From assembly GCA_022072145.1 (NCBI GenBank), contig JAJVIG010000006.1, forward strand, positions 95,958-159,957: 64,000 nucleotides of DNA. The letters are read 5' to 3'. Shown here in pieces: positions 59,385-64,000 of this stretch. This DNA is from Pseudomonadales bacterium (lineage in GTDB: Bacteria; Pseudomonadota; Gammaproteobacteria; Pseudomonadales; UBA5518). The notes below the pieces were generated by a model, which saw nothing but the letters and a program-made list of their open reading frames with translations, made no database searches and was not told where the DNA came from. A program made the translations under genes and the position numbers. Each line of letters begins with the position of its first letter. Within the stretch, counting starts at the first letter, position 1.

Positions 59385-60752
59385 TCAGACCGGTCGCACG
59401 GGCAGCCCGTGCAGGCGATCGTCGTCGAAATGGTCGTCGACCTGGATGTAGGCGATGCTCTCGCCGGCCACCACCAGCACCTCGCGCACGCCGGGCAGGC
59501 CGTCGAGCTGGGCCGCCACCTCCGCGAGCGGCGTATCGCCGTCGACGCTGAGCGTGATCGAACGCAGGTATTCCGGCCCGCGCATTCCCAGCGACCACAG
59601 GACCCAGGCCGCCGCGAGCGCCGCGCACAGGGCGAGCACGCCCGGCACGCCCGCGTGCTGCAGCGTCCAGCCGCCCACGCTGCCGCCGCAAAAGGCGCCG
59701 AAGAACTGGAAGCTCGAATAGATGCCGGAGGCGGTGCCGCGATTCTCGCGCCGCGTGGAGCGGCTGAGCAGCGAGGGCAGCGTCGCCTCGAGGAAGTTGA
59801 ACGCGAGGAAGAACAGCCACAAGGCGGCGAAGATCGCGTACCGTCCGTCACCGGCGCCGGCCAACGCCGCCAGTGACAGCGCGATCAGCGCCACCGCGCC
59901 GATGAAGAAGCCCTTCACGCGCCGGCGACGCTCGGCGATGACCATCAGCGGGGCCATCAACAGGAACGAGGTGCCGAGCAGCAGGCCGTAGATCCGTCCG
60001 TGCGTCTCGCGCGCGATGCCGAGCGTGTCGGCGAGCACGGCGGGGACCGCCAGGAAGATCGCCGTCATGATGAAATGCAGCACGAAGGCGCCGGCGTCGA
60101 GACGTTGCAGCTGACGGTCGGCCAGCGCGCCGCGCAGCAGTTCACCGAGCGGTCTGGAGCGCACCACCGCGTGCGGCGCCGCGACCGGCGTCGGCACCAC
60201 GTAGACCGTCAGCAGCAGTCCGACCCCGGCCAGCAACGCGATCACCAGGAACAGGCCCTGCAACCCCGCCCAGCCCGCGATCGGCGGCCCGATGATCAGC
60301 GACAGCGCGAACGACAGGCCGATGCTGGCGCCGATCGCGGCCATCGCCTTGCTGCGGTTGTGCTCGCGCGTCACGTCGGCGAGCAGCGCCATCAGCGTGC
60401 TCGCGATCGCACCGGCGCCCTGCAGCGCCCGGCCCGCGATGATGCCGTGGATGGTGTCGGCGAAGGCGGCGACCAGGCTGCCGACCAGGAACACCACCAG
60501 CCCGCCGAGGATCACGGGCTTGCGCCCCACGCGGTCGGACAGGATACCCAGCGGCAGTTGCAGGCAGGCCTGGCTCAGACCGTAGATGCCGAGTGCCAGC
60601 CCGACCAGCACCGGCGTGGTGCCGGGCAGGTCGCGCGCGTACAGCGCGAGCACCGGCAGCAGCATGAACAGCCCGAGCATGCGCGCCATGTACAGGCTGG
60701 CGAGCGAGACGACCGCGCGGGTTTCGGTGGCTGAGAATCCGGTTCGGGACAA
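59385..60752 (-). CDS. MFS transporter, YajR-like, with C-terminal ferredoxin-like domain
   Basis: 455 residues. Twelve membrane helices in two halves, with the motif-A region ILSDRVGRKPVILGG (about residue 72). The C-terminal 60 residues (YLRSITLSVDGDTPLAEVAAQLDGLPGVREVLVV) form a small alpha/beta domain like the YAM domain of E. coli YajR. Its neighbour ssb is a common arrangement near uvrA in gammaproteobacteria. The substrate is unknown; it is probably a drug/proton antiporter by family. Confidence 0.88.
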   Translation of the reverse strand: MSRTGFSATETRAVVSLASLYMARMLGLFMLLPVLALYARDLPGTTPVLVGLALGIYGLSQACLQLPLGILSDRVGRKPVILGGLVVFLVGSLVAAFADTIHGIIAGRALQGAGAIASTLMALLADVTREHNRSKAMAAIGASIGLSFALSLIIGPPIAGWAGLQGLFLVIALLAGVGLLLTVYVVPTPVAAPHAVVRSRPLGELLRGALADRQLQRLDAGAFVLHFIMTAIFLAVPAVLADTLGIARETHGRIYGLLLGTSFLLMAPLMVIAERRRRVKGFFIGAVALIALSLAALAGAGDGRYAIFAALWLFFLAFNFLEATLPSLLSRSTRRENRGTASGIYSSFQFFGAFCGGSVGGWTLQHAGVPGVLALCAALAAAWVLWSLGMRGPEYLRSITLSVDGDTPLAEVAAQLDGLPGVREVLVVAGESIAYIQVDDHFDDDRLHGLPVRPV

Positions 60753-60920
60753 CGGTGCAGGGTCCGGCGGGTGGCACGATGCGAAGCGCGCATGCTAGCA
60801 ACATCGCGCGCGCGGTGTCATGGGAGGAAATACCGCGCGCCGCGTTGGGAAAACTCGCATGGCGGGTGCGGCGGCTGTCGCGCGATAGTCGTAGCGCGCC
60901 ACGGCAGCAGGGACGCAGTC

Positions 60921-61172
60921 ATGGACGGCTGGTTCGTGTTCATCGTCGCGGGGCCGGAGCCACGCGCGTTGCGCACCGGCCTGACGCGGGACCCGGCATT
61001 GCGAGCGCGCCGCTCGCCGGCAGCGGAGCGTCTGCTCTATTTCGAACTGTGCGCGGATGCCGACGCGGCCTGCCGCCGCCAACGGCAGCTCCGCCACTGG
61101 AGTCATGCCCGCCGCGCCCGGCTGGTCAGCACCATGAACCCCCTGTGGCGCGACCTCCGAACGCTCTGGTAG
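60921..61172 (+). CDS. GIY-YIG nuclease-like protein, degenerate
   Basis: 83 residues from the ATG at 60921 with AGGGACG upstream. The pattern WFVFIVAGPEPRALRTGLTRD-x-RLLYFELCADADAACRRQRQLRHWSHARRARLVSTMNPLWRDL follows the UPF0213/GIY-YIG layout (Y-V-Y-I-L, L-Y-T-G-x-T, A-x-x-R-E-x-x-L-K-x-W, N-P-x-W-x-D-L). The first tyrosines are F and R here (FVFI, LRTG), and the Lys-Trp and Glu are altered. It is therefore likely inactive as a nuclease. The stop TAG lies in a palindrome. Confidence 0.6.
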   Translation: MDGWFVFIVAGPEPRALRTGLTRDPALRARRSPAAERLLYFELCADADAACRRQRQLRHWSHARRARLVSTMNPLWRDLRTLW

Positions 61173-61271
61173 CTTCGGCCTGTGCCCGAACGGTGCCCGT
61201 AGGTTCGGCCTGTGGCCGAACAATGTACCGCACGACGCGCCAAAAAATGTCCGGGCGCAGCCCGGACCTAC
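61169..61271. repeat. Three dispersed palindrome copies between two gene ends
   Basis: Forward copies start at 61169 (GTAGCTTCGGCCTGTGCCC) and 61199 (GTAGGTTCGGCCTGTGGCC). A reverse copy (TGTCCGGGCGCAGCCCGGA) ends in CCTAC at 61271. The outer units give the stop codons of the genes on each side: TAG at 61170-61172 (plus) and 61270-61268 (minus). Confidence 0.88.
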
Positions 61272-62623
61272 GAGCGGACCAGGGCGAGGAGTTCGTCGCG
61301 TTTGGCCTCCATCAGGGCCACGTCGGCGCGCGACTCGACGTTCAGGCGCACCACCGGCTCGGTGTTCGACATCCGCACGTTGAAGCGCCAGTGGGCGAAC
61401 TCCATGCTGAGCCCGTCGGTGTGGTCTATCAGCGTCGCGGCGTCGCGGTAGCGCACCTCGATCGCCGCCAGCAGCGCGGCCGGGTCGGCCACGCGGCTGT
61501 TGATCTCGCCGCTGCACGGGAAGCGCGCGGCGCGCTCGGCGATCAGTGCCGACAGCGGCTTGCCGCTGGCGCAGACCAGGCCGGCCACCAGCAACCACGG
61601 GATCATGCCCGAATCGCAGTACGCGAAGTCGCGGAAATAGTGGTGCGCGCTCATCTCGCCACCGTAGATCGCGTTCTCGGCGCGCATGCGCTCCTTGATG
61701 AACGCGTGCCCGGTCTTGGTGCACACCGGCACCCCACCGAGACCCTGCACGATGTCGATCGTGTTCCAGGTCAGCCGCGGGTCGTGCACGATGCGCTCGC
61801 CGGGATGGCGCCGCAGGAAGGCTTCGGCGAGCAGGCCGACGATGTAGTAGCCCTCGATGAACGCGCCGCGCTCGTCGAACAGGAAGCAGCGGTCGAAGTC
61901 ACCGTCCCACGCGATGCCGAAATCCGCGCCGTGCGCGAGCACGGCCTCGATGGTCGGCGCGCGGTTTTCCTCGAGCAGCGGGTTCGGCACGCCGTGCGGG
62001 AAATTTCCGTCGGCTTCGTGGTGCACCTTGACGAACGTGAACGGCAGCCGCGGCTCGAGCGCGTCGACCACCGCGCCGGCGCCGCCGTTGCCGGCGTTGA
62101 CCACGATCCTGAGCGGCGTCAGCGCGGCATCGCCGACGTAGCCGAGCAGGTGCTCGACATAGCGCGCCCGCGCATCCAGGCGGCCCAGCGAGCCCCGCGC
62201 GCCGGCCGGCTCGAACACGTTGCGCTCGGCCAGCGCCTTGATCTCGAGCAGCCCCGAGTCACTGCTGATCGGGCGCGAACCCTCGCGCACGAACTTCATG
62301 CCGTTGTAGTCCTTGGGGTTGTGGCTGGCGGTGACCACGATGCCGCCGTCCACCCCCTGGTCGAAGGTGGCGAAGTAGATCTCCTCGGTGCCGCACTGCC
62401 CGATGTCGAGCACGTCCACCCCGGCGTCACGCAGCCCCTCCACCAGCGCGGCGCAGATCTCCGCGCTGCTCAGGCGGATGTCATGCCCCACGACCACGCG
62501 GCGCGGACGCACCACGGCCGCGTAGGCGCGGCCGATGCGGTATGCGATCCCGGGATTCAGCTCGTCCGGGATGCGTCCGCGGACATCGTAGGCCTTGAAA
62601 CAACTCAGCTCGGCGTTCGCCAT
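61268..62623 (-). CDS. manB: Phosphomannomutase / phosphoglucomutase
   Basis: 451 residues from the ATG at 62623 ([22 protein letters not shown]) with GAGGAAG upstream. The phosphoserine loop is [17 protein letters not shown] (about residues 94-110). The metal-binding loop is [18 protein letters not shown]. The sugar-binding loop is [19 protein letters not shown] and the phosphate-binding loop is [15 protein letters not shown]. It converts mannose-6-P to mannose-1-P for ManC. The longer frame to 62722 reads into the uvrA promoter. The stop lies in a palindrome. Confidence 0.94.
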   Translation of the reverse strand: MANAELSCFKAYDVRGRIPDELNPGIAYRIGRAYAAVVRPRRVVVGHDIRLSSAEICAALVEGLRDAGVDVLDIGQCGTEEIYFATFDQGVDGGIVVTASHNPKDYNGMKFVREGSRPISSDSGLLEIKALAERNVFEPAGARGSLGRLDARARYVEHLLGYVGDAALTPLRIVVNAGNGGAGAVVDALEPRLPFTFVKVHHEADGNFPHGVPNPLLEENRAPTIEAVLAHGADFGIAWDGDFDRCFLFDERGAFIEGYYIVGLLAEAFLRRHPGERIVHDPRLTWNTIDIVQGLGGVPVCTKTGHAFIKERMRAENAIYGGEMSAHHYFRDFAYCDSGMIPWLLVAGLVCASGKPLSALIAERAARFPCSGEINSRVADPAALLAAIEVRYRDAATLIDHTDGLSMEFAHWRFNVRMSNTEPVVRLNVESRADVALMEAKRDELLALVRS

Positions 62624-62688
62624 GGATACTTCCTCGTGCTCCGGCAACCGTTGAGGGGGCACGGCGATCCCGCCCGGCCCCGAGCGCG

Positions 62689-62694
62689 TATACT
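62689..62694 (+). promoter_or_regulatory. Possible -10 of uvrA
   Basis: TATACT lies 31 bp before the uvrA start in the 101-bp divergent gap. The -35 at 17 bp is not recognisable. I see no LexA box of the CTG-N10-CAG type. Confidence 0.3.
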
Positions 62695-62724
62695 CGGTCG
62701 TTTGTCGACCTGCACACAGCACCC

Positions 62725-64000
62725 ATGGCCATGATACAGGTGCGCGGCGCGCGCACCCACAACCTGAAGAACGTGGACCTCGACATCCCGCGCGACCGGC
62801 TGGTCGTTATCACCGGGCTGTCGGGCTCCGGCAAGTCCTCGCTCGCCTTCGACACCCTCTACGCCGAGGGTCAGCGCCGCTACGTGGAGTCGTTGTCGAC
62901 CTATGCGCGGCAGTTCCTGTCGGTGATGGAGAAGCCCGATGTGGACCACATCGAGGGCCTGTCGCCGGCGATCTCGATCGAGCAGAAATCGACCTCGCAC
63001 AACCCGCGTTCGACGGTGGGCACGATCACCGAGATCCACGACTACCTGCGGCTGCTGTTCGCGCGCGTCGGCGAGCCGCGCTGCCCCGAACACGGGCTGC
63101 CGCTCGCCGCGCAGACCGTGAGCCAGATGGTCGACGCCGTGCTCGCGCTGCCCGAGGGCGCGCGGCGCATGCTGCTCGCGCCGGTGGTGCGCGAGCGCAA
63201 GGGCGAGCACGCGCAGACCTTCGAGCAGCTGCGCGGCAGCGGCTTCGTGCGTGCGCGCGTCGACGGCCGGGTGGTCGAGCTCGACGACGTGCCGGCGCTC
63301 GACAAGAGCCGCAAGCACACCATCGAGGTCGTGATCGACCGCTTCCGCGTGCGGGCCGACATCGCACAGCGGCTGGCGGAGTCCTTCGAGACCGCGCTCG
63401 CGCTCTCCGACGGGCTGGCGATCGTCGCGCCGATGGACGAAGCGGGCGATGAGCAGCTCTTCTGCGCCCGCTTCGCGTGCCCGCACTGCGGCCACAGCAT
63501 CGCGGCACTCGAGCCGCGGCTGTTCTCGTTCAACAACCCGGCCGGCGCCTGCCCGGGCTGCGACGGGCTGGGGCAGCAGCAGTTCTTCGACGTCGAGCGC
63601 ATCGTGCAGAACCCGGCGGCGAGCCTGGCCGGCGGCGCGATCCGCGGCTGGGACCGGCGCAACGCCTACTACTTCCACATGCTGCAGTCGCTGGCGCGCC
63701 ATTACGGCTTCAGCGTCGATACGCCGTTCCGCGAACTCGCACCGCGCCACCGCGAGGCGGTGCTCTACGGCAGCGGGAACGAGGCGATCCGCTTCGACTA
63801 CGCGAACGACCGCGGCGACATCGTGCAGCGCACGCACCGCTTCGAGGGCATCGTGCCGAACCTCGAGCGGCGCTACCGCGAGACCGAGTCGGCGCTGGTG
63901 CGCGAGGAGCTCGCGAAGTACATCGGTACCCGGCGCTGCGCGGCCTGCGACGGCAGCCGGCTGCGCGTCGAGGCGCGGCACGTGTTCGTCGACGGCCGTT
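62725..64000 (+). CDS. uvrA: Excinuclease ABC subunit A, 5' part
   Basis: About 425 residues are visible; the 3' half lies beyond the window. The start is ATG at 62725 ([16 protein letters not shown]) or 62731. Walker A of the first ABC half is [26 protein letters not shown] (about residues 30-55), followed by the UvrB-binding region and signature-linked zinc finger ligands: [28 protein letters not shown]. It matches E. coli UvrA almost block for block. It is the damage-recognition subunit of nucleotide excision repair. Confidence 0.97.
   Translation, partial: MAMIQVRGARTHNLKNVDLDIPRDRLVVITGLSGSGKSSLAFDTLYAEGQRRYVESLSTYARQFLSVMEKPDVDHIEGLSPAISIEQKSTSHNPRSTVGTITEIHDYLRLLFARVGEPRCPEHGLPLAAQTVSQMVDAVLALPEGARRMLLAPVVRERKGEHAQTFEQLRGSGFVRARVDGRVVELDDVPALDKSRKHTIEVVIDRFRVRADIAQRLAESFETALALSDGLAIVAPMDEAGDEQLFCARFACPHCGHSIAALEPRLFSFNNPAGACPGCDGLGQQQFFDVERIVQNPAASLAGGAIRGWDRRNAYYFHMLQSLARHYGFSVDTPFRELAPRHREAVLYGSGNEAIRFDYANDRGDIVQRTHRFEGIVPNLERRYRETESALVREELAKYIGTRRCAACDGSRLRVEARHVFVDGR

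Noticed and set aside
1-64000. CRISPR arrays, rRNA and tRNA genes
   Set aside because: No regularly spaced direct repeats and no rRNA or tRNA sequence were recognised. The palindromes are dispersed and not in spacer-repeat order.

Overview
The window is a GC-rich chromosomal segment, most likely from a gammaproteobacterium. The evidence is an E. coli-like FabA/FabB pair, an H-NS family protein with a TWTGRGR-type C-terminal motif, a YajR-like MFS gene next to ssb, and a UvrA close to the enterobacterial protein. No genus can be named from the sequence. About three quarters of the window is one large exopolysaccharide (EPS) locus of the exosortase A / PEP-CTERM type. The rest is housekeeping genes and two PEP-CTERM target proteins.

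Layout. Positions 1-9904 (minus strand) form one long assembly/export operon: XrtA-type chain-length protein, tyrosine autokinase, ExeA-like ATPase, PrsT TPR lipoprotein, Wza-type export lipoprotein, a second Wzz-like coiled-coil protein, a kinase-like protein with a broken Walker A, and an outer-membrane beta-barrel cut by the window edge. Divergent from it are xrtA and a separate EpsI gene (10106-11573). From 11574 to 18288 come a DegT aminotransferase, two glycosyltransferases, an ATP-grasp enzyme and a thiamine-diphosphate enzyme. From 18314 to 31384 lies the variable core: four P-loop sulfotransferases, five glycosyltransferases, a Wzx flippase, a ParB/Srx-like protein, a secreted jelly-roll (lyase-like) protein and a Wzy-type polymerase. 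From about 22.7 to 31.4 kb this part is visibly AT-richer, which suggests acquisition by transfer. Conserved EPS genes return at 31357-46115: LMW tyrosine phosphatase, second ATP-grasp, GT4, two deacetylases, an acyltransferase of foreign-looking composition, GNAT/FemAB proteins, the XrtA-type deacetylase, the priming sugar transferase, galU and manC. They are followed by ugd. Precursor supply is completed by tviB (51571) and the phosphomannomutase (61268).

Function. GalU, Ugd, ManC, ManB and TviB would supply UDP-Glc, UDP-GlcA, GDP-Man and a UDP-HexNAcA. The priming transferase loads undecaprenyl phosphate, the glycosyltransferases build the repeat unit, and sulfo- and acyl groups may be added. 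Wzx/Wzy and the chain-length/kinase/phosphatase set would polymerise it, and the Wza-like protein would export it. XrtA would process the two PEP-CTERM proteins (47746, 53035). Both of these have sigma-54-like promoter boxes upstream.

The region 53.7-62.7 kb holds a VanZ-like fusion protein, a beta-CASP metallo-hydrolase, moeA, moaB, an RmlD-like protein, ssb, an MFS transporter, a degenerate GIY-YIG protein, phosphomannomutase and the 5' part of uvrA. A family of short GTAGGT...CCGGAC palindromes is scattered through the window. Several copies supply the stop codon of the adjacent gene and one sits in frame inside the aminotransferase gene. Two other repeat types flank manC/galU and follow fabB.
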